From positions 1 to 23,519 of IMG/VR virus record IMGVR_UViG_3300036985_004946: a stretch of DNA of 23,519 bases. One strand, 5' to 3'. Position numbers and translations under genes: made by a program. Under the pieces are notes generated by a model, which ran no database searches, was not told the DNA's origin, and worked only from the letters and a program-made list of their open reading frames with translations. Positions 6,657 to 14,175 of this stretch are shown here, piece after piece (within the stretch, counting starts at the first letter, position 1; the number at the start of each line of letters is the position of its first letter). This DNA comes from a virus.

Positions 6657-7073
6657 ATGGAAACAGTTCTAGATTCAGCCAAGCTTCAGTCAATCGCCAC
6701 CCACAATTGTGTGGTGACAGTCACCAACCCAGAGACTGGAAACCACCGCACCCTGCGAATCCGAACCATGGGCAAGGATTCCAAGTTTGCTCCAGGGGAG
6801 AGGGTGGCAGAGTTGCTGGTGGGTCCTGACAATACCTCCGACTTCAAGGGGTTTGGCTTTGTGTTGCCAGATGGTCGGGTTCAGCTGTGGAAGAAGAATG
6901 CAGAATCTCCTGTGTTCCAGTGGTACGCCAAGTTCCTTGGGAACATGGAAGCCTTCCAGGCAAAGGGCTTTGAGGTCCAATACCAAAGCAGCTGCCGAAG
7001 GTGCTCAAGGCAGCTAACAGACCCCTTGTCCATCGCCAGCGGGATCGGCCCAACTTGTTCTGGGTTGGAGTAA
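6657..7073 (+). CDS. DUF6011-like zinc-ribbon protein, 138 aa
   Basis: The start ATG 6657 follows AAAGGG at eight bases, a strong ribosome site. The C-terminal 30 residues contain CRRCSRQLTDPLSIASGIG then PTC, which matches the small zinc-binding DUF6011 motif (CxxC, LTDP.SI..GIGP.C) common in phage and plasmid proteins. The remaining N-terminal 100 residues (VTVTNPETGNHRTLRIRTM, FGFVLPDGRVQLWKK) look like a beta-rich domain. In family knowledge the motif binds zinc but no function is established. The gene stands alone between two intergenic regions, so it may have its own promoter in 6566-6616. Confidence 0.7.
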   Translation: METVLDSAKLQSIATHNCVVTVTNPETGNHRTLRIRTMGKDSKFAPGERVAELLVGPDNTSDFKGFGFVLPDGRVQLWKKNAESPVFQWYAKFLGNMEAFQAKGFEVQYQSSCRRCSRQLTDPLSIASGIGPTCSGLE

Positions 7074-7085
7074 GTTTCAGCCTCT

Positions 7086-7101
7086 CCCCCTCAAGTGGGG
7101 G
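7086..7101 (+). terminator. GC-rich hairpin after the DUF6011-like gene
   Basis: CCCCC (7086-7090) and GGGGG (7097-7101) flank a six-base loop, 13 bases after a stop codon. The stem is stable, but no run of T follows, so factor-independent termination would be weak. It could be an mRNA 3' stabiliser. Confidence 0.35.
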
Positions 7102-7117
7102 GGTGGCATGGGTGCGA

Positions 7118-7139
7118 AATCTGTAAATAGTTACAGATT
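7118..7139 (+). repeat. Perfect 9-bp inverted repeat, possible operator
   Basis: AATCTGTAA and TTACAGATT form a perfect palindromic pair around ATAG. The stretch is AT-rich and lies in the 177-base gap before the gene at 7260, about 50 bases upstream of the promoter-like repeat. Its symmetry and base content suit a dimeric repressor site better than a terminator. The minus-strand HTH protein at 9202-9813 is one possible binder, but nothing links them directly. Confidence 0.4.
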
Positions 7140-7187
7140 CAAAATGGGTCAAAAGTGGGGTCGGCCAATAAAAACACAGGAAATGTG

Positions 7188-7229
7188 TCCAGTTTTGTCC
7201 GATTCAGCGTTCTATAGGTTTGAGTTTGT
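7188..7229 (+). promoter_or_regulatory. Repeated promoter-like element, copy 1
   Basis: A 42-base stretch aligns without gaps to 7661-7702 with about 29 identities. The core GCGTTCTATA (7207-7216) is exact, followed by GG, T and GTTTGT in both. TATAGG at 7213 resembles a -10 box, and CGTT is typical of ECF-sigma -10 regions. Each copy lies 31 (here) or 23 (second copy) bases upstream of the next start codon. It is a candidate phage promoter, possibly read by the sigma factor at 1674. Confidence 0.5.
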
Positions 7230-7259
7230 TTTCAGTGTGTTTTTTGTGGAGTGAGTAGC

Positions 7260-7625
7260 ATGTTTGTAGTTCATCGTATTGGTGTGGAATCTTCCCTTAC
7301 AGTGGCAATCCTTCCAGAGTCCTCAAAGGTTCTGTCGGTGGGGTTGGGTGGGGCAGGCCTTCCAAGTCTTTGGTACTCAGTTGAGGGTGTTCAGCCAGAG
7401 TCCTTTCAGTTGGTTGTTGTGGACAACATCCCCACCGGGCAGATGGGGTGCGATTGTCCAAGGCAGTTCCTTGGGACTGTCAATGTCAATGGCAAGGTGA
7501 GTCATCTTTTCAGGCGCACCCAGCTGCCGACCATCTCCCTGGAGAAGGCTGAGGCGATGAAGGAGATGACCCCGGCTCAGTTCCTGGATGAGTTGGCAGC
7601 CATGGCTACTGCAGTTGAAGCGTAG
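7260..7625 (+). CDS. Hypothetical protein, 121 aa
   Basis: The protein starts at ATG 7260 with GGAG (7248-7251) eight bases upstream; GTG 7251 overlaps that ribosome site and is unlikely. The sequence is beta-rich at the start (MFVVHRIGVESSLTVAIL), has a Gly-rich turn (VGLGGAGLPSLWY), a CDCPRQFLGTVNVNGKVSH segment and a helical acidic C-terminus (LEKAEAMKEMTPAQFLDEL). I do not recognise the family. It lies between the two copies of the promoter-like repeat and is therefore probably transcribed on its own or as the first gene of a short unit. The leader TTGTGGAGTG is shared with the sigma factor gene. Confidence 0.55.
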   Translation: MFVVHRIGVESSLTVAILPESSKVLSVGLGGAGLPSLWYSVEGVQPESFQLVVVDNIPTGQMGCDCPRQFLGTVNVNGKVSHLFRRTQLPTISLEKAEAMKEMTPAQFLDELAAMATAVEA

Positions 7626-7660
7626 ACGATTCCACCGCGCGTGGTTTCATTTTATGCCTG

Positions 7661-7702
7661 TCTAGGTTATGCCGGGCAGGCGTTCTATAAGGTTGGGTTT
7701 GT
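7661..7702 (+). promoter_or_regulatory. Repeated promoter-like element, copy 2
   Basis: This is the second copy of the 42-base element, with the exact core GCGTTCTATA at 7680-7689 and TATAAG as the -10-like box. It lies 23 bases before ATG 7725 and would drive the ADP-ribosylglycohydrolase and phosphatase pair. Conservation of the leading TC, A, G and CCG positions across both copies suggests a real -35 region rather than coincidence. Confidence 0.5.
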
Positions 7703-7724
7703 GTGGGACATAGATGTGGGGTGT

Positions 7725-8603
7725 ATGGTGTTGAATAAAGACAAGATGATGGGTTCAGTGTTGGGGTTGGCAATCGGGGATGCAATGGGCCAATCTGTGG
7801 AGTTCAAGCAAAGGGGCTCTTTCCCTGAGGTGACTGGCTATCGTGGCGGCGGCCCCTTTGGCCTGAATCCTGGGGAGTGGACGGATGATACATCCATGGC
7901 CATTGCCTTTATGGATGCTGTCATCCAGCAAGAAGGATGCAAGGGCCTCATGCTTGATGTGAAGCTTGTGATGGAAAGCTGGATCAGTTGGTACAAGAAT
8001 GGCAAGTACTCAGTCAATGGAGTGTGTTTTGATATTGGTGGACGGACTCGGTCGTCGCTGGAGCATTACATGAACCATCAAGAAGCCCCCCCTCCAGATG
8101 AATCAGCGCTTGGAAACGGGGCCGTGATGCGTCTCGCCCCAGCAGCGATCATGGATGCCTATGTCTCTCTCCAAAGAGGAAAGTTCATCCCAGCAATGTG
8201 CTTGGTGCAAGGGATGCTGACGCATCCTTCATCACAATCTACTGCCGAGTGCGAATCCTTGGCGAGGACTTTGGTAATGTGCTATGCCGCGTTCCCGATC
8301 AGGCCAAATGCAGCTTCAGACAAGGCCCCCGATATGTTTGGCGGCAAGGCTACCGAGTGCATGGCGCTTGCCAAGTGGGCGATGGCCGGTTCTGTGAGCT
8401 TCAAGGATGCAGTCCTCAGGGCTGCAAATCTAGGTGGCGATGCCGACTCCATTGGCGCTGTCACTGGGCAGATGGCAGGAGCATACTATGGCTTGAATAA
8501 AATCAGGGAGAGTGGCCTCTTGGAAGGCTTGGCTCAGGTTTCGGATCTTTTGGAAATGACGACGGAGTTCATCAGTGTTGTTGAAGCTAACTACAAAGAG
8601 TAG
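7725..8603 (+). CDS. ADP-ribosylglycohydrolase (ARH/DraG-like)
   Basis: The 292-aa protein matches the ADP-ribosylglycohydrolase family, which removes ADP-ribose from proteins or other targets using two metal ions. GSVLGLAIGDAMGQSVEF begins the fold, EWTDDTSM (D54, D55) binds metal, GNGAVMRLAP is the mid-protein ligand loop, and GGDADSIGAVTGQMAGAYYG (D239, D241) completes the metal site; all are intact. Length is typical. ATG 7725 is preferred, but ATG 7746, just before GSVLG, is also possible. The gene follows copy 2 of the promoter-like repeat and ends one base before the phosphatase gene. The ART domain in the portal polyprotein offers a natural substrate maker; neutralising host ADP-ribosylation defences such as DarT is the main alternative. 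Confidence 0.88.
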   Translation: MVLNKDKMMGSVLGLAIGDAMGQSVEFKQRGSFPEVTGYRGGGPFGLNPGEWTDDTSMAIAFMDAVIQQEGCKGLMLDVKLVMESWISWYKNGKYSVNGVCFDIGGRTRSSLEHYMNHQEAPPPDESALGNGAVMRLAPAAIMDAYVSLQRGKFIPAMCLVQGMLTHPSSQSTAECESLARTLVMCYAAFPIRPNAASDKAPDMFGGKATECMALAKWAMAGSVSFKDAVLRAANLGGDADSIGAVTGQMAGAYYGLNKIRESGLLEGLAQVSDLLEMTTEFISVVEANYKE

Positions 8604-8604
8604 G

Positions 8605-9171
8605 ATGATTTTTCCAGGCAGTAGCTGCTTGCTGTATGAAGCCATCCAGAACCGACTGTACTGTGGTCGGTATCCTGGGAAGAATCCTTTCGAGTTTGCT
8701 GAGTCGTGTTCAGTTCTCAGAGTCCTGGGCATCGATACGGTGATCGACTTCACTGAGGATAACGAATGCACAAGCATGGGTCAGAAGCTGTTCAAGATCA
8801 ACTGGGAGCGTGACCCGGTTGGTGTGTTTGCAAGGCTTGGTGTTGAGCAGGTCAGAAGCTTCAAGGGTGTGAGGATCCCGGTGGTAGATGATCATCCTCC
8901 AACATCTTCCCAGGCAGTCAAGTTTTGCAGACTCCTTGACACAGAGTTCATGGAAGGCAGGAGAGTGTACATTCACTGTCGTGGTGGGATCGGAAGGACT
9001 GCCACCATGGCGTGTGCGTACTTGCTGTGGAGTGGTCTGGCAAGCCCCCGCAACTGGAGAAGAACAATCAACAACCTCAGGCGCGAGCAGCATAGAGATG
9101 CTCCCATGCCATTGCAGGTTGACTGGCTGAAACAGGTTTGGATTCCGTACTGCGAGAACTTTGGGAGGTAA
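8605..9171 (+). CDS. Dual-specificity/tyrosine-type protein phosphatase
   Basis: The 188-aa product carries the CX5R signature VYIHCRGGIGRTATMACAYL, with nucleophile C125 and phosphate-binding R131, and the following Thr. VVDDHPPTS (D95/D96) supplies the general acid loop about 30 residues before the Cys, as in the cysteine-based phosphatases. The N-terminal part (NRLYCGRYPGKNPFEFAE, LGIDTVIDFTEDNE) follows the DSP/PTP-like fold. The enzyme would remove phosphate from Tyr, Ser or Thr, or from small molecules. ATG 8605 follows the previous stop by one base, with AAAGAG upstream, so it is co-translated with the ADP-ribosylglycohydrolase. The kinase-like domain in the portal polyprotein is a possible counterpart; host signalling proteins are another target. 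Confidence 0.85.
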   Translation: MIFPGSSCLLYEAIQNRLYCGRYPGKNPFEFAESCSVLRVLGIDTVIDFTEDNECTSMGQKLFKINWERDPVGVFARLGVEQVRSFKGVRIPVVDDHPPTSSQAVKFCRLLDTEFMEGRRVYIHCRGGIGRTATMACAYLLWSGLASPRNWRRTINNLRREQHRDAPMPLQVDWLKQVWIPYCENFGR

Positions 9172-9177
9172 CATGAA

Positions 9178-9202
9178 CTGGGTTCGAATCCCAGCTGCTC
9201 GC
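9178..9202 (+). other. tRNA T-arm and acceptor-like fragment
   Basis: CTGGG, TTCGAAT and CCCAG form a perfect T-stem-loop with the B-box sequence GGTTCGAATCC, followed by CTGCTCGC in the place of the 3' acceptor strand. No D-arm or anticodon arm can be drawn upstream, so it is not a whole tRNA. An 8-base complement (GCGAGCAG) occurs at 9083-9090 inside the phosphatase gene, too far for a tRNA. It may be a relic of a tRNA or a tRNA-type attachment site. It abuts the end of the minus-strand gene. Confidence 0.4.
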
Positions 9203-9813
9203 TAGGTGAGGTCTTGAGGGGCCAAGACAATGTACGGCAGGGCAGTAAACTCCTGGATTGCCACAGCGCGGCTAATGGTCCGGGATGGTAGCTTAATCTC
9301 GTTGTGCATCAGCGAGGCAAGCTGAAAGGATCTTTTGCCGACCATAACGGTACGTGTGATGGGGTGGGGTAGGTTGGTGGTAGCTTGCAGGATCTTCAAT
9401 GCGCTGGCTGTCACAAAGGCCCCTTCAAGCTGTAGTTTTCCCATCGACTCTTCGATCCACTCTCGGATCCATTCTCTGGTTGTGACAGGTTGCTTGTGAT
9501 ATCTCACCGACTGCAGCCAACCATCTTGGCAGTACCCGGCCAGTTCTCTGGGAGTTGGCCTGTTTGGGAAGAAGTAGGAAGCCTCCTCCATCGCAATGAA
9601 TCCCTCTGGGCAAGCCCGTGATCTCTTTGGCCTTTTGAGGGTCGCTATTCTCCTCCTCAGGCGATCCGAATACAGATGGTATCTTTGCCAAGACAGGTGC
9701 GTTGCTACTGTCTGGCGGCAAATGCCAAGCTCTGATGCGATCATCGACATGCTTGATTCTTTGTGGTACTGATAGAAAATCTGATAGATTGTCGATTCAT
9801 CAAGCTGGAGCAT
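9202..9813 (-). CDS. HTH DNA-binding protein, 203 aa
   Basis: This is the only stand-alone minus-strand gene in the window. The N-terminal segment ESSMSMIASELGICRQTVATH (about residues 19-39) is a clear helix-turn-helix of the resolvase/homeodomain-like kind, preceded by a helix (DESTIYQIFYQYHK). A very basic stretch follows (RLRRRIATLKRPKRSR). The C-terminal 120 residues are of mixed composition with no family I recognise. Its divergent neighbour is the portal gene, and the 72-base gap at 9814-9885 must hold its start signals and those of the portal gene, so it could regulate the head operon or itself. Its 3' end touches the tRNA-like fragment, which together could mark an inserted accessory gene. 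Confidence 0.65.
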   Translation of the reverse strand: MLQLDESTIYQIFYQYHKESSMSMIASELGICRQTVATHLSWQRYHLYSDRLRRRIATLKRPKRSRACPEGFIAMEEASYFFPNRPTPRELAGYCQDGWLQSVRYHKQPVTTREWIREWIEESMGKLQLEGAFVTASALKILQATTNLPHPITRTVMVGKRSFQLASLMHNEIKLPSRTISRAVAIQEFTALPYIVLAPQDLT

Positions 9814-9885
9814 GCTGGGTTCGTTTCTCTGGGTGGTCTTTGTGTCGGTAGATTTCAGTGGCTGTTTTCCATGGAGAAGTAAAAA

Positions 9886-12800
9886 ATGTCGGAATCGCTA
9901 CAGGCAAAACTACAGGGCACGCAACTGCAAGAGAGCTGGGGGGAGCTGATCAATCCCTATGAGTTCATGCAAGATACGCGGGAGGACTTTGGGGGCACAG
10001 TGCTTTCGGCCTATTCTACGATATACGACAGAGCCGATGGTCGCTACCGACCCGTTTATGAAACCGAAATGGATCTCCGTCGCGTCAGGGCAATGGCCTG
10101 GTCCTTGGCCGAGACCGTGCCGGCAGCTCAATCGTGGGTGAATCGGCTAGTCGACTACACGATCGGCACTGGGTTCGACTGGTCTGTTACCTCCAAAGAA
10201 AAGCCTCAGGTGGCTAATGCTGTCAAAGGCTGGATCGATAGGGTGTTTGAAAATTCCAACTGGTCCTCAGGTCTGGAGCGAGAAAGCTTTGCCAGAGAGG
10301 TTGCCGATGGTGAATTCATTGGGGCAGTGGAGCAATCGGCAGGGAGTTGCTGTATCAGCACCTTCGAGCCAGACGAGCTGACCATGCCCATGCGAGCCCG
10401 AGAGCTGGATGAGTGGCTAGATCTGGACTTTGTTTCCTCTTGGTCCTTTGGGGTCTTGACCAAAGAGTCTAGGCCTTCCAGGCACTACGGATATCACTTG
10501 GTCCACAATCCCATAGGTTCAGATTGGAACTACATCCCAGCCGACCGAGCTATCTTCTGGAGGCGCAATGGTAGGCAGAATGCCAAGCGAGGCTTCTCCG
10601 ACTTCCACCGAGTCTTCTTGCATCTTGCAAGGTCCAACTTGGTCCTCACTAACACGGCTGAGGGTGCAGCCACCCAAGCAGCCATTGCATACATTGTGGA
10701 GCATGGACAGAACACAAGCCGTTCCGACATCGAGCGCATGGTAGCAGCCGACTCCTATGTTGGCAGCCATCCCGACCCGATGACAGGCCTGATGCAACGA
10801 AAGAAGCGAATGCGTGCCGGGACGCGGATCGATACCAAGGGGGGCAAGTACCAAGCAGGTCCTTTGGGTGACAACAAAAGCAACATCTACTTGGATGTGA
10901 TGGAGGCCCTGCTACGCATTGCCGGCTCGGTGCATGCATTCCCAGAAGGGATGCTGACAGGCAGCTATGCCAACAACAACTTCGCAAGTTCGCTAACGGC
11001 CGAGGCGCCCTTCATCCAAGGCCGTATGGCCGACCAGTCCTCTAGGGCGATGCGTGTCAAATCACTGATGAAAACCATCGTTGTCACTGGCTACGAGATG
11101 GGAGTATTCAGATCCTTTGGCGGCACTCTGGAGGAGCTTTTGGGTGTGATCGATTTGTCGGTAATTCCATCCAAGATTGTCCACAGAGATCCATTGATGC
11201 TCACCCAAGCCTTGAAGCTTCAAGCTGATGCAGGCTGGGTGTCAGACAAGACTGCCATGACTGAGCTTGGCCGCGATGCAGAGGTTGAGAAGCAGAACGG
11301 CGCTAAGGCTTTGCAGAAGGAAGGCAGCCCCGATGGCGACAATCCTGAGGCCCCTGGTGGTCCTGAGGGCAATGCGCCCACTGGTCCCAATGGCACAGAT
11401 TCAAAAGGCAGCCAGGCAGTTTGGATGGGTCTGAGTCGGCAGCAGTTTATCAGGAATCAGAAAGCCTTGAATGACATTGTGGATGGTCTGGAGAACAAGA
11501 CTATCGGAAGAAACAAGGCTAGGGTGTTGCTTGCTTCTATTGGCATGCCAAAGGAGTCCATTGAGATCTTGATGCAAGACATGGTGGATGGCAAGCTGGA
11601 TATGCAGCCACCCAAGGAAGTGCAGCAAGAGCCAGTCCAAGAGTCAGCAGCCAGGGCCGATAGGCAAACGGGTTGCAGGTCAAAGAGGGTCAAGGTGCTC
11701 AGGGAGGAATACAAAGCCAAGAGAGCTTTGAAGAATCAACAGCAGTTGAAAGAGTCCTTCCAAGAGATGTTCACCCCACAGACACAGCCAAGAGGCAAGG
11801 ATGGCAAGTGGATCTACTCCGGCATCGATACAAGCGGCTGGCCATCCAGCAACTCAACAGCCAAGGCTTGCAAGGCATCCATCAAGGCAATGGAAAAGAT
11901 GGTAGCGCTTGGCCAGTGGGATGAGCTGAATGCTGTTCCTGTTTACGATAAATCCTATAGCCCGTTTGAGGTTGGCAAGGCTAAAGCAAAAGAAAACCTC
12001 CTAGCCATGAAGTCCAACGACAACACTCCAAAGAATGCCAAGCCAGTAGGTGATGATCCTTCTATCCTTGGTGGTTGGAAGAAGGTTGGGGAAAGTCTTG
12101 GGACAGAAAAGGGTGGGTTGTACATTGGGCCAGATGGCAAGAAGTACTATGTCAAGACTCCAGACAATCCAGACCGGGCAAGGAATGAGGTCCTGGCAAC
12201 AAAGCTATACAAGGCAGTTAATGCCAATGTGATTGAAGCCAACTTGGTTGAAGTGGATGGCAAGCTTGCAGTGGCTACCCTCTGGGCCGACGATGCGACC
12301 AAGATGGACTGGAATTCGCAGCTGGCAAAGAACGCTGCGGCGCCCGACTTTGCAGCCCATGCATGGCTCAACAACTGGGATGCTGTGGGCGCTGGGTCAG
12401 AGAACCCGATGGACAACATCAAGTGGATTGGTGGCAAGGCAACATTGGTCGATGCTGGTGGGTCTTTGGACTACTCAGGCATGGGTGGAGCTGGGAAGAA
12501 ACCATTTACTGGTGACATCCTTGAGCATAACACCTTGGTAAATCCATCCATCAACCCGACCATGGCCAAGGTCTTTGGCGGGATGACCCCAGAGCAAAGG
12601 CAAGAATCCTTCAAGAAGGTGATCTCCATCACTGATGGCGAGATCGGCGATCTGGTCAGCAAGTACCACGGTGGCGACGATTACGACAAGTCAATGATGC
12701 AGCAGAAGCTGATTTCCAGAAGAGATCAGATGGCAGAGGTTTATTATGCTGTTGAGCAAACCAAGGCCGATGCTGATCTCAGTAAGTTTGCAGCAGCACA

Positions 12801-14175
12801 GAAGGCGCTCGATGCGGCCGATGCCGATCTAGCAGCCAAGAAAGCAGCGCAAGACAAAGAGCCATCTGACAAGGAAAAGAAAGCAGCTGCCACGGCAGCC
12901 GCGATTGCCTCCGTCAACGAGATGAAAGCCAATGCACTGAGCAAGGCACAGCTGGCAGGGATGTCGCTCCCGCCGCCTCCCTTCATTGAGGCAGCTTCCA
13001 AGCAAGCCAACAATAAAGTCCTATCGAGCATGTACGAGCTTGCACTGGCCAAAGATCTGGATGGTCTCAAGTCTATGAAGACCTCCGGCGATGCGATTGA
13101 TATCTACGCGCAAGCCAAGCACAAGTACAAGAATCAACTCATTGCTGGCCTGGAATCAGGTTCCTTTGTCAACCCAGAACATGTGGTACAAACTCCCGTG
13201 TCGGTAGCCGTGGCATCTGAGGTTCCAAAGGTCAAGGTTCTCAAGAAGTCAGACTTGCCAATGCAGCCCAATTTTGTCGGGTCCAATGCAGACAAGAACA
13301 AGCCTGTTGTTGAGTACATCAACGCGCTTGCAATGGGCAAGAAGCCAGACTTTCAGAATGTACCTGGAGAAATCCTTTCCAAGGTCCCAGCAGAGCAACA
13401 GATTGCTAGCGTCATCGAGAAGACCCTGTCGCCTAAGCTAAAGGCCTATGCTGAGTCTGTTTTGGCCAAGATGACTGGCAACACAAGCAGTGTCAGTTCA
13501 AGCATTCCAGAGTCAAGCAAGAGCAGCCAGACAGAGTCATTTGCCACTGGCAAGACCTATGCCCGTTACTTCATCCATGATGTTCCACCAACTGTGACCT
13601 CGCCTGTCAAGAGCACAAGCCTCACACCTAGCAGCCAGTTCAAAGACAAGTGGGAAGAAGGCGGGAAGCTGTATGCTGAGGGGCCAAAGGGAGCATCGGA
13701 GCTTCTTTCCTACACTGGTGGAAGTTCCAGCAACATCAATGAAAGCCTTGCCAGTGGGAAGCCATCGGCATTTGCCAAGAATGCTGTGGCAGCCAACAAG
13801 CACATCGCAAGACCGATGAAGGACACAGTTGTGAGCCGCACCCATGCGAACCACTTTGGTGGGTTCAAGGCTGGGGTGGAAGGATACAAGAAGATGATCG
13901 GGCATGTGGTCAGTGAGAAAGGCATGCTTTCGACATCGGTGGATCATGTGGTGTTCGATTACAATACAGTTCACTGGAAAATCAAGGCTGGGCCGCATGC
14001 AAAGGGGGCTCATGCCAAGAGCTTCTCTTTGGTAAAATCAGAGGATGAGATCATCATCCCTCCAGATCAAAAGATGCGAGTCCTGCATGTCGAGGAGGGT
14101 GATTACAAGGGGAATAAGAAGATTGTTATTCATGCTGAATTTCTACCAACAGAGGATAGCCAATGGGAAGTGTAA
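9886..14175 (+). CDS. Portal polyprotein with kinase-like and ADP-ribosyltransferase domains
   Basis: This 1429-aa protein starts at ATG 9886 behind GGAG. Residues 1 to about 480 are a phage portal, the ring through which DNA enters the head (SVHAFPEGMLTGSYANNNFA is a typical portal motif). A Gly/Pro linker (about 480-510) and a helical portal-tail segment (LSRQQFIRNQKALNDIVDG) follow. Residues about 725-900 look like an atypical kinase: IGPDGKKYYVK (K757), RARNEV (E768), NNWDAVG (D832), DNIKW (N844) and LVDAGGSL (D856). An Ala/Lys-rich region (about 950-1230) leads to a C-terminal ADP-ribosyltransferase with SRTH (R1318), STS (1349-1351) and EDE before IIIPP (E1386, E1388). Usual portals are about 450-530 aa. 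The extra domains would sit inside the capsid and might be cleaved and injected with DNA, as T4 Alt is; this is inference. Confidence 0.85.
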   Translation: MSESLQAKLQGTQLQESWGELINPYEFMQDTREDFGGTVLSAYSTIYDRADGRYRPVYETEMDLRRVRAMAWSLAETVPAAQSWVNRLVDYTIGTGFDWSVTSKEKPQVANAVKGWIDRVFENSNWSSGLERESFAREVADGEFIGAVEQSAGSCCISTFEPDELTMPMRARELDEWLDLDFVSSWSFGVLTKESRPSRHYGYHLVHNPIGSDWNYIPADRAIFWRRNGRQNAKRGFSDFHRVFLHLARSNLVLTNTAEGAATQAAIAYIVEHGQNTSRSDIERMVAADSYVGSHPDPMTGLMQRKKRMRAGTRIDTKGGKYQAGPLGDNKSNIYLDVMEALLRIAGSVHAFPEGMLTGSYANNNFASSLTAEAPFIQGRMADQSSRAMRVKSLMKTIVVTGYEMGVFRSFGGTLEELLGVIDLSVIPSKIVHRDPLMLTQALKLQADAGWVSDKTAMTELGRDAEVEKQNGAKALQKEGSPDGDNPEAPGGPEGNAPTGPNGTDSKGSQAVWMGLSRQQFIRNQKALNDIVDGLENKTIGRNKARVLLASIGMPKESIEILMQDMVDGKLDMQPPKEVQQEPVQESAARADRQTGCRSKRVKVLREEYKAKRALKNQQQLKESFQEMFTPQTQPRGKDGKWIYSGIDTSGWPSSNSTAKACKASIKAMEKMVALGQWDELNAVPVYDKSYSPFEVGKAKAKENLLAMKSNDNTPKNAKPVGDDPSILGGWKKVGESLGTEKGGLYIGPDGKKYYVKTPDNPDRARNEVLATKLYKAVNANVIEANLVEVDGKLAVATLWADDATKMDWNSQLAKNAAAPDFAAHAWLNNWDAVGAGSENPMDNIKWIGGKATLVDAGGSLDYSGMGGAGKKPFTGDILEHNTLVNPSINPTMAKVFGGMTPEQRQESFKKVISITDGEIGDLVSKYHGGDDYDKSMMQQKLISRRDQMAEVYYAVEQTKADADLSKFAAAQKALDAADADLAAKKAAQDKEPSDKEKKAAATAAAIASVNEMKANALSKAQLAGMSLPPPPFIEAASKQANNKVLSSMYELALAKDLDGLKSMKTSGDAIDIYAQAKHKYKNQLIAGLESGSFVNPEHVVQTPVSVAVASEVPKVKVLKKSDLPMQPNFVGSNADKNKPVVEYINALAMGKKPDFQNVPGEILSKVPAEQQIASVIEKTLSPKLKAYAESVLAKMTGNTSSVSSSIPESSKSSQTESFATGKTYARYFIHDVPPTVTSPVKSTSLTPSSQFKDKWEEGGKLYAEGPKGASELLSYTGGSSSNINESLASGKPSAFAKNAVAANKHIARPMKDTVVSRTHANHFGGFKAGVEGYKKMIGHVVSEKGMLSTSVDHVVFDYNTVHWKIKAGPHAKGAHAKSFSLVKSEDEIIIPPDQKMRVLHVEEGDYKGNKKIVIHAEFLPTEDSQWEV

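Noticed and set aside
6581-6829. Frame starting before the DUF6011-like gene
   Set aside because: Weak start, Asn/Ser/Gln-rich sequence, and the overlapping frame from 6657 has the strong ribosome site and zinc-ribbon motif.
9083-9202. Complete tRNA gene ending with the T-arm at 9178-9194
   Set aside because: No D-arm or anticodon arm can be drawn, the span is about 120 bases, and most of it is the end of the phosphatase gene.
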